Below, piece after piece: positions 34,318 through 45,090 of a DNA stretch of 64,000 nt; within the stretch, counting starts at the first letter, position 1, and each line of letters opens with the position of its first letter. A program made the position numbers and the translations under genes. Below the pieces are notes generated by a model. That model saw only the letters and a program-made list of their open reading frames with translations, had not been told where the DNA came from and did not search any database. This DNA comes from Hyphomicrobiales bacterium (GTDB lineage: Bacteria > Pseudomonadota > Alphaproteobacteria > Rhizobiales > Methylopilaceae), in assembly GCA_022842205.1 (NCBI GenBank), contig JALHQA010000002.1, positions 248,001 to 312,000 of the forward strand, given 5' to 3'.

Positions 34318-36830
34318 AGCCGCCGTCCAGCCTCCCTAACACCCTGCCCCGCCCGAGGTCGGAACTGGCGAAACTCAAGGCCGTGTGGCACCTGCCCTCC
34401 GGATGGCGGACCATCACCGCCGTCAACAACACGGTGGTCGGCTATTTCTATATAGCCACCGCGTTCCTGTTTTTTCTTCTCGCGGGCATTCTCGGTCTTC
34501 TGATCCGGACCCAGCTTGCGGTGCCGGAAAACACCTTCCTCAGCCAGGATACATACAACCAGATCTTCACCATGCACGGCACGGTGATGATGTTCCTTTT
34601 TGCGGTTCCCGCGGTCGAGGCGATGGGCATCCTGCTTCTGCCGCAGATGCTCGGCGCGCGCGACCTGCCGTTTCCGCGGCTCGGCGCCTTTGCGTTCTGG
34701 GCCTATTTCGTCGGCGGGCTCGTATTCTTCTCGACGCTGTTCTTCGGCGCCGCGCCGTCCGGCGGCTGGTTCATGTACCCTCCTCTCACCGGCATGAAAT
34801 TCTCGCCGGGGATCGGCGCCGACTTCTGGCTTCTCGGCATCGGCTTCATCGAGATCTCGGCAATCGCCGGCGCCATCGAGATCATCGTCGGCGTGCTGAA
34901 AACCCGCGCGCCGGGGATGACGCTCACGCGCATGCCAGTCTTCGCATGGACCATGCTCATCTTTGCCGGAATGATCGTGTTTGCGTTCCCGGCGGTCATC
35001 CTCGCCACGATCCTGCTCGAACTCGAGCGCGCGTTCGGCTGGCCGTTCTTCATTCCCGAACGGGGCGGAGACGCGCTCCTGTGGCAGCACCTGTTCTGGT
35101 TTTTCGGCCACCCGGAGGTCTACATCATCTTCCTGCCCGCGGCGGGCATGGTATCCATGATCGTTCCGACGATGGCCGGGGTTCCGCTCGTCGGCTACCG
35201 GCTGATCGTCGTCGCGCTGATCGCCACCGGGTTCTTCAGCTTTGGCCTGTGGGTGCACCACATGTTCACGACCGGCATTCCGGCGCGCTCCCTCGGCTTC
35301 TTTTCGGCGGCGAGCATGGCGGTCGCGATTCCGAGCGGCATTCAGGTCTTCGCCTGGATCGCCACCATCGCCTCCGGCCGGCTCAAGCTCACCGCCGCCT
35401 CGCTGTTCGTTCTCGGATTTCTGTTCGTCTTTACGCTTGGTGGTCTGACCGGCGTCATGGTCGCCATGGTGCCGTTCGACTGGCAGGCGCATGACACCTA
35501 TTTCGTGGTCGCCCATTTCCATTACGTCCTGTTCGGCGGAATGGTTTTCCCGCTGTTCGCGGCATTCTATTACTGGGCGCCCGCCTTCAGCCGGCGCCAG
35601 CTTTCCGAACGTCTCGGCAAATGGGCCTTCTGGCTGATCTTTATCGGCTTCAACACCGCATTCCTGCCGATGCATGTGACTGGACTGATCGGCATGCCGC
35701 GGCGCGTTTATACCTATCCGGCGGGTCTGGGGTGGGACACGCTGAACATGGTTTCGACCATAGGCGCCTTCCTTGTCGCCGCCGGTGTTCTCGTCTTTCT
35801 TGTCGATCTCGTGCGCAATTTGCGGCTCACGAATACCGACAGCGTCGGCAATGTCTGGAACGCCGGCACGCTCGAATGGCTGCCCAATCACGCTTTCGGC
35901 ACCCGCAGCGTTCCTTTCGTGAACAGCCTGTACCCGATTTGGAGCACCAGGGACCTCGCCCGCGACGTCGAACGCGGCGGCTATTTTCTCCCCGGAACGG
36001 CAACGGGCAGTCGCGAGACCATCGTGACATCGGCGGTCAACGCCGAGCCGCAATATGTCATGCGGGTGTCCGGGCCCGGCTGGGCACATCTTTCCGCGGC
36101 CGTATTTACCGCGGCGTTCTTCCTGCTGCTGACGGCCAAGCTTGTCATCATCGCGGTCGCCTGCGGCATTCTCGCAATCGCCTCGATCTTCATCTGGATG
36201 CGGCAGAGCGACCCGGCGCCGGCCGGAAAAGCCGCGATAGGAGGCGGCATTTCACTGCCTACCTACATGTCGGGGCCAATGTCGCATTCGTGGTGGGCGA
36301 TGGTGGTGCTGAGCCTCGTCGCCGGCGCGCTCTATCTTTCCTACGTCTTCAGCTATCTCTATCTCTGGACGGTCGTGCCGGACGTTTGGCCGCGGCCGGA
36401 CAGCCTCCCGGGGCTGCCGGTCCTTGCAGTTTCTGGCCTCGCCGCCAGCGCCGTCGCGCTCTGGGCAGCCGACCGATGCGTGCGCCTCGGGCGCCGCGGC
36501 GCGTTCATCGGTCTCGTTGCTGTTGGTGTTGTGGCGCTCATCGCGAGCCTCGCCGCCGATATATGGTCGCAGTGGCACGCCGGCATACGTCCGGACACGA
36601 GCGGCTACACGGCGATGGTCTATGCCAACGCCGTGCTGCAGGCGCAGATCGTCGCCGCCGTATTCTGCATGGCGCTCTTCGCGGCCTTTCGCGCCGCCAC
36701 GGGCCGTGTCGATTCGCTGCGCCGCGTCGCCTTCGACAATCTCGCGCTTTTCTGGCTCTTCGCCCTCGGACAGGGCGCCTTGGGCCTTCTCCTGACCCAC
36801 GGCTTTCCCCGAATGGCGGCGGCGCTATGA
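34314..36830 (+). CDS. Fused cytochrome c oxidase subunit I+III
   Basis: An 838-residue fusion. The N-terminal ~540 residues are subunit I: haem and copper ligands appear in TMHGTVMMF, FFGHPEVYII (copper histidine, proton glutamate and cross-linked tyrosine), WVHHMFTTG and VAHFHYVLFGG. The C-terminal ~270 residues have the helical pattern of subunit III (SWWAMVVLSLVAGALYLSYV). The usual K-channel motif PTGIK reads PSGIQ here, so the lysine is glutamine, and the preceding threonine position is also changed. The D-channel entry aspartate is kept in GARDLPFPR. The frame extends upstream into coxB, but the ATG at 34314 overlaps its stop and is the real start. Confidence 0.94.
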   Translation: MKPPSSLPNTLPRPRSELAKLKAVWHLPSGWRTITAVNNTVVGYFYIATAFLFFLLAGILGLLIRTQLAVPENTFLSQDTYNQIFTMHGTVMMFLFAVPAVEAMGILLLPQMLGARDLPFPRLGAFAFWAYFVGGLVFFSTLFFGAAPSGGWFMYPPLTGMKFSPGIGADFWLLGIGFIEISAIAGAIEIIVGVLKTRAPGMTLTRMPVFAWTMLIFAGMIVFAFPAVILATILLELERAFGWPFFIPERGGDALLWQHLFWFFGHPEVYIIFLPAAGMVSMIVPTMAGVPLVGYRLIVVALIATGFFSFGLWVHHMFTTGIPARSLGFFSAASMAVAIPSGIQVFAWIATIASGRLKLTAASLFVLGFLFVFTLGGLTGVMVAMVPFDWQAHDTYFVVAHFHYVLFGGMVFPLFAAFYYWAPAFSRRQLSERLGKWAFWLIFIGFNTAFLPMHVTGLIGMPRRVYTYPAGLGWDTLNMVSTIGAFLVAAGVLVFLVDLVRNLRLTNTDSVGNVWNAGTLEWLPNHAFGTRSVPFVNSLYPIWSTRDLARDVERGGYFLPGTATGSRETIVTSAVNAEPQYVMRVSGPGWAHLSAAVFTAAFFLLLTAKLVIIAVACGILAIASIFIWMRQSDPAPAGKAAIGGGISLPTYMSGPMSHSWWAMVVLSLVAGALYLSYVFSYLYLWTVVPDVWPRPDSLPGLPVLAVSGLAASAVALWAADRCVRLGRRGAFIGLVAVGVVALIASLAADIWSQWHAGIRPDTSGYTAMVYANAVLQAQIVAAVFCMALFAAFRAATGRVDSLRRVAFDNLALFWLFALGQGALGLLLTHGFPRMAAAL

Positions 36831-37126
36831 CTAATTTTCTCGCACGCCTCCTCCTTCCCTTCGCGATCTGGTTCGCCCATTTCTCGATTTCCTACGGCGC
36901 GACCACGCTTCTCTGCAGCACCGGTCAGGAGACCGGCGTGCATCGGACCGTCATGGTTCTGGCAACGGTGCTCGCGGTGATCCTTCTGATCGCAACGCTC
37001 GCCACGTCGGTGCGCGTGCTGAAAAGCCGCCCGGATCGAATAGCCGCCGCGGCCGCGACCGGCCTTGCGGTGATTGCCGTAATCTGGACATCGCTTCCGG
37101 CGGTTCTTCTGGACGCGTGCTCCTGA
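36827..37126 (+). CDS. Small three-helix membrane protein at end of oxidase operon
   Basis: A 99-residue protein starting MTNFLARLLLPFAIWFAHFS, with hydrophobic segments at about residues 8-24, 40-60 and 73-92. Its ATG overlaps the oxidase subunit stop (ATGA), so it is co-translated with it. Similar small proteins close fused-oxidase operons in related bacteria; a subunit IV-like or assembly role is plausible but unproven. Confidence 0.75.
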   Translation: MTNFLARLLLPFAIWFAHFSISYGATTLLCSTGQETGVHRTVMVLATVLAVILLIATLATSVRVLKSRPDRIAAAAATGLAVIAVIWTSLPAVLLDACS

Positions 37127-37169
37127 CATTCGAACAAGCAAGCGCGCTGGAAAGGTTCGCTGACCGCGC

Positions 37170-39263
37170 TCAAGGCTGCTGCATTCGTTCGGAGCCACCA
37201 GACAAAGACGAGCTCTCCAGAACTTCGCGCAGCCGGGCAGCCAGCTCCTGCTGGCGATAGGGCTTGGCCAGCACGGGAAGCGATGCTTCACCGCCCGTGT
37301 GCCGGGACAGCGCCTCGCCTGTGTAGCCGGAGGTCAGAAGAATTCCGATCCCCGGTCGAATGCTTTGGGCCTCTTCGGCCAGTTGCACGCCCGATTTCCC
37401 GCCAGGCATGACGACGTCGGAGAAAATGATATCGATGCGGTCGCCGCGACGCAGTATCTCCAGCGCCGAGTTCGCGTCGGACGCTGTTGTTACGGCATAT
37501 CCCAGGTCCGCCAGCATTTCGATGCCCAGTGCCAGCACCGCGGAGTCATCCTCGACCAGCAAGACCCGTTCCGTGCGCGCCTGTGCTATGGGCGTGATCG
37601 CGCCTTGCTCTACCGAAGGGGTCGGCAATTTCGTCGATACCGGCAAACAGATCGACAATCGCGTTCCCGCGCCGACAGTGCTGCGGATTGCGACGAAGCC
37701 TCCGGACTGGCGAACAAATCCATACACCTGCGAGAGACCAAGGCCAGAACCGTAACCGACATCCTTGGTCGTATAGAACGGCTCGAAAGCCCGGGCGATA
37801 ACGTCCTGCGTCATGCCGGTTCCCGTGTCCTCCACAGTCAACGCAAACCATGGTCCCTTGGCGTCGCCGGGACAATCCGTAAGCAGTTCATCGTCATCGG
37901 CCAAGAACCCGACTGACACTGTAAGAGTCCCGCCATTAGGCATGGCGTCACGTGCGTTTACGACCAGATTCAACAACGCCGTCTCGAGTTGAGCGGGATC
38001 GACATCACAAAGCACCTCCTCCGCACACACCTGGGTCTCGAGCGAAACGCTCTCGCCGATTGCGTGGTGTATCAGCGGCTGGAAACGCGTGATGAGCCTG
38101 TTGACGTCGAGCGTTTGCGGCGAAAGGTTCTGCCGACGGGAAAACGCAAGGAGCTGGCCGGTCAGACTCTGACCGCGTTCGGCGGCATGCCGCATCGCCC
38201 CGATCTGCCGCAGCAGGCGCTCATCCGTTACCCGGCGCGAGATCAAATCCAGATTGCCAAGTATCACCGTCAAAAGATTGTTGAAGTCGTGGGCGATGCC
38301 GCCGGTGAGCTGACCTACAGCCTCCATCTTCTGCGCCTGCACGAACTGTTCCTCGAGTAACCGCAGATCCGTTACGTCAAGCAGCGTGCCCACGATCTCG
38401 GTTCCTTGATCGTTGACAGCGGCCGCGATCACGCCCTGGTCAAGAAACGTCCGGTAGCTCCCGTCCTGGCATTGCCAGCGGAACTCGCAGGAATACGATC
38501 CGGTCGACACCGCATCCCGCAGGCACCCCCGGAGGCGTTCGACATCTTCGGGATGCACCCGCGCCATACCGAATTCCGCGTCAGCCGTAAAACGGGCTGG
38601 CTTGAACCCCGTTAGCTTCTCGATTGCGTCGGATGCGAACAGAGTGGCGAACGGCGGCTCTGTGGCGCGTGAGTGGAAGCATACCGCAAGCGACTTGAGG
38701 ATGGTCTCCTGGCGCTCTTGCGTACGACGCAGCTGCTGCTCGGCCAGGAGTTTTTCCGTGCGTACGCGGAAATTCTCCTCTTGCAGATGATGACGCAGCT
38801 CCGCTTCCCGCGCGGCCTCTGCCTGCTTGAGATGGAGCTGGACGAAAACCGACACTTTGGTCTTGAGAACGAACGGATCGACCGGCTTGAACACCATGTC
38901 GACCGCACCGCTCGCATAGGCTTGCATAAGATGCGATTCGTCGCGGAAGACGGCTGTCAGAAAGACGATCGGTATATGCTGCGACCGGCGGCGGGCACGA
39001 ATAAGCGCCGCCGTCTCATAGCCGTCCATACCCGGCATATGGAGATCAAGCAGGATCAAGGCAAAATCGCCGGTAAGAAGCTGCCGCAACGCCTCCTCGC
39101 CGGATCGGGCCACGACCAGATCCTGACCCAGCTCTTCCAGGACAGTGGTAATGGCAAGCGCGTTGCGCTCGTCGTCGTCCACGATCAGGATCCGCGCCCG
39201 CGGAATCTCCGCCGGATCTGGATGGGCGATCGTACGCCCCGCTTCGAGCGCAGGTGTCTCCAT
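37170..39263 (-). CDS. Hybrid histidine kinase: REC-PAS-HisKA-HATPase-REC
   Basis: A 697-residue cytoplasmic signalling protein. The N-terminal receiver (residues 24-140) has ILIVDDDERN, LLDLHMPGMDG and FKPVDP. A helical linker follows, then a PAS domain (about 200-310), the phospho-acceptor box GGIAHDFNNLL (about 330), the ATPase with NLVVNARDAM, DTGTGM and GSGLGLSQVYGF, and a C-terminal receiver with VLLVEDDSAV, FSDVVMPGG and LAKPYR. No membrane segment. It lies eight bases downstream of the giant HAMP kinase on the same strand, so the two likely form a signalling operon. Confidence 0.92.
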   Translation of the reverse strand: METPALEAGRTIAHPDPAEIPRARILIVDDDERNALAITTVLEELGQDLVVARSGEEALRQLLTGDFALILLDLHMPGMDGYETAALIRARRRSQHIPIVFLTAVFRDESHLMQAYASGAVDMVFKPVDPFVLKTKVSVFVQLHLKQAEAAREAELRHHLQEENFRVRTEKLLAEQQLRRTQERQETILKSLAVCFHSRATEPPFATLFASDAIEKLTGFKPARFTADAEFGMARVHPEDVERLRGCLRDAVSTGSYSCEFRWQCQDGSYRTFLDQGVIAAAVNDQGTEIVGTLLDVTDLRLLEEQFVQAQKMEAVGQLTGGIAHDFNNLLTVILGNLDLISRRVTDERLLRQIGAMRHAAERGQSLTGQLLAFSRRQNLSPQTLDVNRLITRFQPLIHHAIGESVSLETQVCAEEVLCDVDPAQLETALLNLVVNARDAMPNGGTLTVSVGFLADDDELLTDCPGDAKGPWFALTVEDTGTGMTQDVIARAFEPFYTTKDVGYGSGLGLSQVYGFVRQSGGFVAIRSTVGAGTRLSICLPVSTKLPTPSVEQGAITPIAQARTERVLLVEDDSAVLALGIEMLADLGYAVTTASDANSALEILRRGDRIDIIFSDVVMPGGKSGVQLAEEAQSIRPGIGILLTSGYTGEALSRHTGGEASLPVLAKPYRQQELAARLREVLESSSLSGGSERMQQP

Positions 39264-39271
39264 CAGATCAC

Positions 39272-42200
39272 TCAGCTCACAAGCGATGGAAACGACGGGA
39301 CTTTGGTCTCGTTGGCTTTGGCTTTTTCCGTCCTGCCGTTACGTTGCAGCCAGACGCGCAGCACAGAAATCAACTGCTCCATGTCCACCGGCTTGGCTAC
39401 GTAATCCGACGCTCCAGCCTCGATGCATTTCTGCCGGTCTCCCTTCATGGCCTTGGCCGTGACCGCCACTATCGGCAGACCTGCGAAGTTCTGATGCGTA
39501 CGTATTTCCCGGATAGTTTCGTATCCGTCCATGCCCGGCATCATGATGTCGACAAGAGCTATGTCCGCATCCGGGATACGCTGCAGCAGCTCGACACCCG
39601 AGCGGCCGCTTTCCGCATAGTGCAATTCCATGCCGTGCTCCTCGAGCGCACTCGTCAGCGAGAAGATGTTCCGGATATCGTCATCGATGACAACCACCTT
39701 GCGGCCGTCGAGCACGGGATCGCGCCGACGCAATTGCTGTGTCGCTTCGCGCGCGCCTTCCGGAAGACTTTCGAACGTCCTGTGCAGCAACAACACCGCA
39801 TTGTCGTGAAGCTCGGTCAAAGTGAGGGCCACATGAAGCCGGTCGAGACGCATCAGCGCCTGCATCACCGCCTGGTCTCCGCCCGGAATAAAGGCAATGA
39901 CAGGCGTCTCGGCCGCCCGAAGCGCCTCAATGATTTCGGGCTTGGGCGGCTGCGCCGCCTCCGCAAGATCAAGGACGATGCAGTCGAAGTCTCCTTGCGA
40001 CAGAGCCCGGACGATATCCTTCGGTTTCGAGACCGAAATCGCTTCGACATCGTCCGCACCCAGCGCCTTCGCCAGACTGCCGGTCCGGGCGGCCGGCTCT
40101 ACCGACAGCAGCCGCTTCGGGCGCGCGTTGAAGTCCTTTACCCGGTCGAGAGCCGCCAGAATGGTCTCGCGCTCGACAGGCTTTCCGGAAACACCATAGG
40201 CGCCGATGCTGAACCCGAGCGTGGAGTCGTCCATGCCGGAAATGACGTGGATCGGGACATGCCGCGTCTCCGGATTGCGCTTGAGGAGATCCAGCAAGGC
40301 AAAGCCGTTCATGTCCGGCAAACCGATGTCCAGCGTAATGGCATCAAGATGGTAGCGCCGCGCCAACGGCACAACGGATGCACCCTCCGCCGTAACGATT
40401 CCCTTGAAGCCGGCTTCCCGCGCCATGCCCAGCAAGATCGACGCGAAGTGCGGGTCGTCCTCTACGATGAGCACGACCGGATCGCCGCGATTGATCTGGT
40501 CGCGGTCGTCCGGAATACGTTCGCTGGAGGTTTCGGGAAGCTGAATTCCTGCAATACCTCGCGCCGCCGATCCCTTCGTCTGCACAGGCGGAGCGAAATT
40601 GAGCGGCAAGTAGAGCGTGAAGGTCGATCCATGCCCGGGATTCGACGCCACCGTCAGCTCTCCGCCGAGCAGCCGTGTGATCTCGCGGCTGATCGAAAGC
40701 CCGAGGCCGGTGCCACCATATTTGCGGCTCGTCGTGCCATCCGCCTGCTGGAACGCTTCGAAAATCAGCCGTTGCTTGTCACGCGCGATACCAATGCCGG
40801 TATCCTCGACCGTGAAAGCAACAACATCGGCATCGCGGCCGAACTGGCCCGTCGTCCAGCCGCCCTTGGCTTTCTCTATCTTGAGCAGGACACGACCCTG
40901 CTCGGTGAACTTGAAGGCGTTCGATAGCAGATTCTTGATGATCTGCTGCAGGCGCTTGTCGTCCGTATAGATGGATTGCGGCAGTTGATCGTCGAGAGCG
41001 ATCGAGAAGTCCAGCTTCTTGTTCTGCGCGATCTGGGCAAAGGTTCTGTCCATGTCGTCGCGCAGCGAGCCGAATGAGGTTTCGCCCACATCGAGCGTAA
41101 CCGTTCCGGATTCGATCTTCGACAGATCGAGAATGTCGTTGATAAGCCCGAGCAAGTCCGTGCCTGCGTGATTGATCGTGCGCGCAAATTCGACCTGCTT
41201 GTCGCTGAGATTGCCTTGCGCATTGTCCGCCAGAAGTTTCGAAAGGATCAGCAGGGAGTTGAGCGGGGTACGAAGCTCATGGCTCATGTTTGCCAGGAAC
41301 TCCGATTTGTACTTGGACGTCAGCGCGAGCTGCTCGGCCTTGTCTTCCAGCTCCATCTTGGCCTGCTCGACCTCGCGGTTCTTGGCTTCCACGGCCTTGT
41401 TCTGCATCGACAGAAGCTGCGCCTTCTCTTCAAGCTCGGCGTTGGTGTTCTGGAGCTCGTCCTGCTTGGAGCGTAGAAGTTCTTCCGACTGGCGCAGAGT
41501 CGCCGCCTGTTGTTCAAGACGGTCGTTGGTCTTTTTCAGCTCCTCCTGCTGCGATTGCAGTTCCGCCGTCAGCAGCTGCGACTGCTCCAGAAGACCCTCG
41601 GTCCGCATATTCGCCGCGATCGTGTTCAGCACGATGCCGATCGATTCCATGAGCTGATCGAGGAAGCTGCGGTGCGTCTCGGAGAATTCGCTGAAGGAGG
41701 CGAGTTCTATGACGGCGTTCACCTCTCCTTCGAATACCGCGGGCAGCGCAATGACATTCAGAGGCGTCGCATTGCCCAGGCCGGAACTGATCTTCACATA
41801 GTCCGGCGGTACATTTTTCAGCAGAATGCGCTCGCCTTCGGCGGCGCACTGGCCGATGAGACCTTCGCCAAAGTTGAAATAGCCCGGCGGCGGACTTGAC
41901 TGATTTGACGCGTAGCTCGCAGCGAGCTTGAGCTTGCGATCGCTGTCGTCGGCCTCATGTACATAAAACACGCCGTGCTGTGCATTGACGAGAGGGGCGA
42001 GTTCCGAAAGCACCATGTTCGACACGGTCGTCAGATCGCGTTCGCCCTGCAGCATGCGGGTGAATTTCGCCAGATTGGTCTTCAGCCAGTCCTGTTCGGT
42101 GTTCTTCAGAGTCTGATCCTTGAGATTCCGGATCATTTCATTGATGTTGTCTTTCAGCGCAGCGACCTCCCCCGATGCTTCCACGGTAATGGACCGCGTC

Positions 42201-44782
42201 AGATCGCCTGTGGTCACGGCGGTCGACACTTCAGCGATGGCTCGCACCTGCGTTGTGAGATTGGCAGCGAGCTGGTTGACGTTGTCGGTGAGATCCCGCC
42301 AGAGACCGGCAGCGCCGGGCACGCGCGCCTGGCCACCGAGTTTGCCTTCGATGCCGACTTCGCGCGCAACGTTCGTCACCTGGTCGGCGAATATCGCCAG
42401 AGTATCGATCATGCCGTTGATCGTATCCGCGAGCGATGCGATCTCGCCCTTCGCGTCGACGGTAAGCTTGCGCTTGAGGTTGCCCTGCGCCACGGCGGTA
42501 ACGACGTCGGCGATGCCGCGCACCTGGCCGGTCAGGTTGGCCGCCATCATGTTGACGTTGTCGGTCAGGTCCTTCCATGTACCGGCAACGCCCGGAACGC
42601 CGGCCTGACCGCCGAGCTTGCCTTCGGTTCCCACCTCGCGCGCAACGCGGGTCACCTCCGACGCGAAGGAGTTCAACTGGTCGACCATCGTGTTGACGGT
42701 GTTCTTCAGCTCGAGAATTTCGCCCTTCACATCGACGGTGATCTTCTTTGACAAATCCCCCTTGGCGACCGCGGTCGTGACGTCGGCGATGTTCCGCACC
42801 TGACCCGTCAGGTTCGCCGCCATGCCGTTGACGTTGTCGGTGAGGTCCTTCCAGGTGCCGGCAACGCCGCGCACATTGGCCTGGCCGCCGAGCTTGCCCT
42901 CGGTGCCGACTTCGCGGGCCACTCGTGACACTTCCGAGGCGAATGCGTTCAGCTGATCCACCATGGTATTGACGGTGTTCTTCAGCTCGAGGATTTCACC
43001 GCGCACGTCGACCGTGATCTTCTTGGACAGATCGCCCGTGGCGACAGCGGTCGTCACTTCGGCGATGTTACGCACCTGCCCCGTAAGATTCGCCGCCATG
43101 CCGTTGACGTTGTCGGTAAGATCCTTCCAGGTGCCGCCCACACCCTTCACATGGGCCTGACCGCCGAGCTTGCCTTCGGTGCCGACCTCGCGGGCGACGC
43201 GCGACACTTCGGAGGCGAACGAGTTGAGCTGGTCCACCATGGTGTTGATGGTGTTCTTCAGTTCGAGGATTTCGCCTTTCACATCGACGGTGATCTTCTT
43301 CGACAAGTCCCCGTTCGCAACCGCAGTCGTGACTTCGGCGATGTTACGCACCTGACCCGTCAGGTTCGCCGCCATGAAATTCACGTTGTCGGTAAGGTCT
43401 TTCCACGTACCCCCAACGCCTTTCACCTGCGCCTGCCCGCCGAGCTTTCCCTCGGTGCCCACCTCGCGCGCGACGCGCGTCACTTCCGATGCGAATGCAT
43501 TCAGCTGATCCACCATGGTGTTGATGGTGGATTTGAGTTCAAGGATCTCGCCTTTCACATCAACGGTGATTTTCTTCGACAGGTCGCCGTTTGCCACGGC
43601 GGTCGTGACATCGGCGATGTTACGCACCTGACCCGTGAGGTTTGCGGCCATGACGTTGACGTTGTCGGTGAGGTCCTTCCAGGTGCCGGCAACGCCTTCG
43701 ACCTTGGCCTGACCGCCGAGCTTTCCTTCCGTGCCGACTTCGCGCGCCACGCGCGACACTTCCGAGGCAAACGCGTTCAGCTGATCCACCATGGTATTGA
43801 CGGTATTCTTCAGCTCAAGAATTTCGCCCTTCACATCGACCGTGATTTTCTTCGACAGATCACCTTTGGCGACCGCGGTCGTCACATCGGCGATATTGCG
43901 CACCTGGCCCGTCAGATTTGCCGCCATGCCGTTGACGTTGTCGGTGAGGTCTTTCCAGGTTCCGGCCACGCCTTCGACCTTGGCCTGACCACCGAGCTTT
44001 CCTTCGGTACCGACTTCACGCGCAACGCGGGACACTTCCGATGCGAACGCGTTCAGCTGATCCACCATTGTATTGACGGTATCCTTCAACTCGAGGATCT
44101 CGCCTTTCACATCGACGGTAATCTTCTTCGACAGATCGCCTTTGGCCACCGCCGTCGTCACTTCGGCAATGTTACGCACCTGCCCCGTCAGGTTCGCCGC
44201 CATGGCGTTCACATTGTCCGTAAGGTCTTTCCACGTCCCGGCCACTCCTTTCACCTTTGCCTGACCGCCGAGCTTGCCCTCGGTGCCGACTTCGCGCGCG
44301 ACGCGGGTCACTTCGGATGCGAAGGATCCAAGCTGTCCCACCATGGTGTTGACGACCTTTCCTATGCGGAAATATTCGCCCCGCAGCTCTCGGCCATCGA
44401 TATGGAGGTTCATGGTCTGGGAAAGATCGCCGCGCGCCACCGCGCCGATCACGCGCGCAACCTCCGCGGTCGGCTGCAGAGTATCGGCGATCAGCGTATT
44501 GACGGTCTCGATATTCGCCGCCCAGGATCCCTGGGCCTCGGGCAGCTTTGCGCGATGCCCGATCTTTCCTTCCTTGCCGACCATGTCGCCAAGCCGTTCG
44601 AGCTCTCCTGTCGTGCGCTCGTTAAGCGAAACGACATCGTTGAATGCTTCGGCGATTTCGCCGTCCACGCCCGTCAGATCACCTGGTAGACGAACCGAAA
44701 AGTCGCCCTTTCGAAAGGCACGGAGTGCGGCAAGAATCTGGCGTGACGTTAGCGACGGCGAAGAAGCAGCGGTGGCAGGCAT
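39272..44782 (-). CDS. Giant soluble HAMP-repeat hybrid histidine kinase
   Basis: About 1836 residues with no membrane span. Order: an N-terminal HAMP-like region (1-160); eight 92-residue HAMP units (161-896); GAF domain (about 911-1037); coiled coil (1038-1155); HisKA with [10 protein letters not shown]; HATPase with [17 protein letters not shown] and GGTGLGLSI; receiver 1 ([26 protein letters not shown]); a degenerate receiver-like stretch (about 1550-1683); and a final receiver ([27 protein letters not shown]). The layout resembles group III fungal osmosensor kinases and similar bacterial proteins. The ATG at 44782 is chosen because an upstream extension has low-complexity, non-conserved sequence. 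Stimulus unknown; osmotic or envelope stress is a reasonable guess. Confidence 0.92.
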   Translation of the reverse strand: MPATAASSPSLTSRQILAALRAFRKGDFSVRLPGDLTGVDGEIAEAFNDVVSLNERTTGELERLGDMVGKEGKIGHRAKLPEAQGSWAANIETVNTLIADTLQPTAEVARVIGAVARGDLSQTMNLHIDGRELRGEYFRIGKVVNTMVGQLGSFASEVTRVAREVGTEGKLGGQAKVKGVAGTWKDLTDNVNAMAANLTGQVRNIAEVTTAVAKGDLSKKITVDVKGEILELKDTVNTMVDQLNAFASEVSRVAREVGTEGKLGGQAKVEGVAGTWKDLTDNVNGMAANLTGQVRNIADVTTAVAKGDLSKKITVDVKGEILELKNTVNTMVDQLNAFASEVSRVAREVGTEGKLGGQAKVEGVAGTWKDLTDNVNVMAANLTGQVRNIADVTTAVANGDLSKKITVDVKGEILELKSTINTMVDQLNAFASEVTRVAREVGTEGKLGGQAQVKGVGGTWKDLTDNVNFMAANLTGQVRNIAEVTTAVANGDLSKKITVDVKGEILELKNTINTMVDQLNSFASEVSRVAREVGTEGKLGGQAHVKGVGGTWKDLTDNVNGMAANLTGQVRNIAEVTTAVATGDLSKKITVDVRGEILELKNTVNTMVDQLNAFASEVSRVAREVGTEGKLGGQANVRGVAGTWKDLTDNVNGMAANLTGQVRNIADVTTAVAKGDLSKKITVDVKGEILELKNTVNTMVDQLNSFASEVTRVAREVGTEGKLGGQAGVPGVAGTWKDLTDNVNMMAANLTGQVRGIADVVTAVAQGNLKRKLTVDAKGEIASLADTINGMIDTLAIFADQVTNVAREVGIEGKLGGQARVPGAAGLWRDLTDNVNQLAANLTTQVRAIAEVSTAVTTGDLTRSITVEASGEVAALKDNINEMIRNLKDQTLKNTEQDWLKTNLAKFTRMLQGERDLTTVSNMVLSELAPLVNAQHGVFYVHEADDSDRKLKLAASYASNQSSPPPGYFNFGEGLIGQCAAEGERILLKNVPPDYVKISSGLGNATPLNVIALPAVFEGEVNAVIELASFSEFSETHRSFLDQLMESIGIVLNTIAANMRTEGLLEQSQLLTAELQSQQEELKKTNDRLEQQAATLRQSEELLRSKQDELQNTNAELEEKAQLLSMQNKAVEAKNREVEQAKMELEDKAEQLALTSKYKSEFLANMSHELRTPLNSLLILSKLLADNAQGNLSDKQVEFARTINHAGTDLLGLINDILDLSKIESGTVTLDVGETSFGSLRDDMDRTFAQIAQNKKLDFSIALDDQLPQSIYTDDKRLQQIIKNLLSNAFKFTEQGRVLLKIEKAKGGWTTGQFGRDADVVAFTVEDTGIGIARDKQRLIFEAFQQADGTTSRKYGGTGLGLSISREITRLLGGELTVASNPGHGSTFTLYLPLNFAPPVQTKGSAARGIAGIQLPETSSERIPDDRDQINRGDPVVLIVEDDPHFASILLGMAREAGFKGIVTAEGASVVPLARRYHLDAITLDIGLPDMNGFALLDLLKRNPETRHVPIHVISGMDDSTLGFSIGAYGVSGKPVERETILAALDRVKDFNARPKRLLSVEPAARTGSLAKALGADDVEAISVSKPKDIVRALSQGDFDCIVLDLAEAAQPPKPEIIEALRAAETPVIAFIPGGDQAVMQALMRLDRLHVALTLTELHDNAVLLLHRTFESLPEGAREATQQLRRRDPVLDGRKVVVIDDDIRNIFSLTSALEEHGMELHYAESGRSGVELLQRIPDADIALVDIMMPGMDGYETIREIRTHQNFAGLPIVAVTAKAMKGDRQKCIEAGASDYVAKPVDMEQLISVLRVWLQRNGRTEKAKANETKVPSFPSLVS
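42095..44302 (-). repeat. Eight tandem 276-bp repeats encoding HAMP units
   Basis: Eight consecutive 276-base units within the kinase gene, each encoding 92 residues beginning [14 protein letters not shown] and containing [24 protein letters not shown] and [16 protein letters not shown]. Units 1-6 are nearly identical; 7 and 8 diverge ([28 protein letters not shown]). The protein is more uniform than the DNA, which differs at many third positions, so selection holds the sequence in addition to any duplication. Confidence 0.93.
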
Positions 44783-45090
44783 GGACCATCCCCAAAGGAT
44801 CGGATCGGTGCAGGCTTGCAAGGAGAGCCGGCGAAGAAACGGCTGACTCCGGAACGCAGAAAGGCGCCCGGACAAATGCGCCCGGTCTTCGAATCTGCCT
44901 GTCGCCGGATCTCGTTCAGCGCGCGTCCCCCAATGCAAGCGAACAAGGCTAAACGCAGTCGCGCAGGTTCTGTTCCGCGATATCAAGAATTTAAGGCAAA
45001 TGCGCTTTTCGCCTTGCGGCGACGGCCCCGGCGGTTTTAGTTTGCCTCACTTTTGCCGCTCCGCCTCTCTTCTCGAACCCGCGAGAACCC
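44783..45090. other. Divergent intergenic region
   Basis: About 308 bases between the giant kinase and the winged-helix gene, which point away from each other. It must hold both promoters. Open frames here are extensions of the kinase frame or shadows without ribosome-binding sites. No operator could be placed. Confidence 0.5.

Noticed and set aside
34296-36089. 597-codon minus-strand frame opposite the oxidase gene
   Set aside because: Extremely charged composition (repeated E, R, D, H) and opposite a gene with all haem and copper ligands; a shadow.
42095-44302. Tandem repeats considered as a CRISPR array or satellite
   Set aside because: The unit is 276 bases, stays in frame and encodes HAMP sequence; it is protein-coding.
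43151-44689. 512-codon plus-strand frame with repeating motifs opposite the HAMP array
   Set aside because: The repeats are the complement of the 276-bp HAMP units; no ribosome-binding site or known domain.
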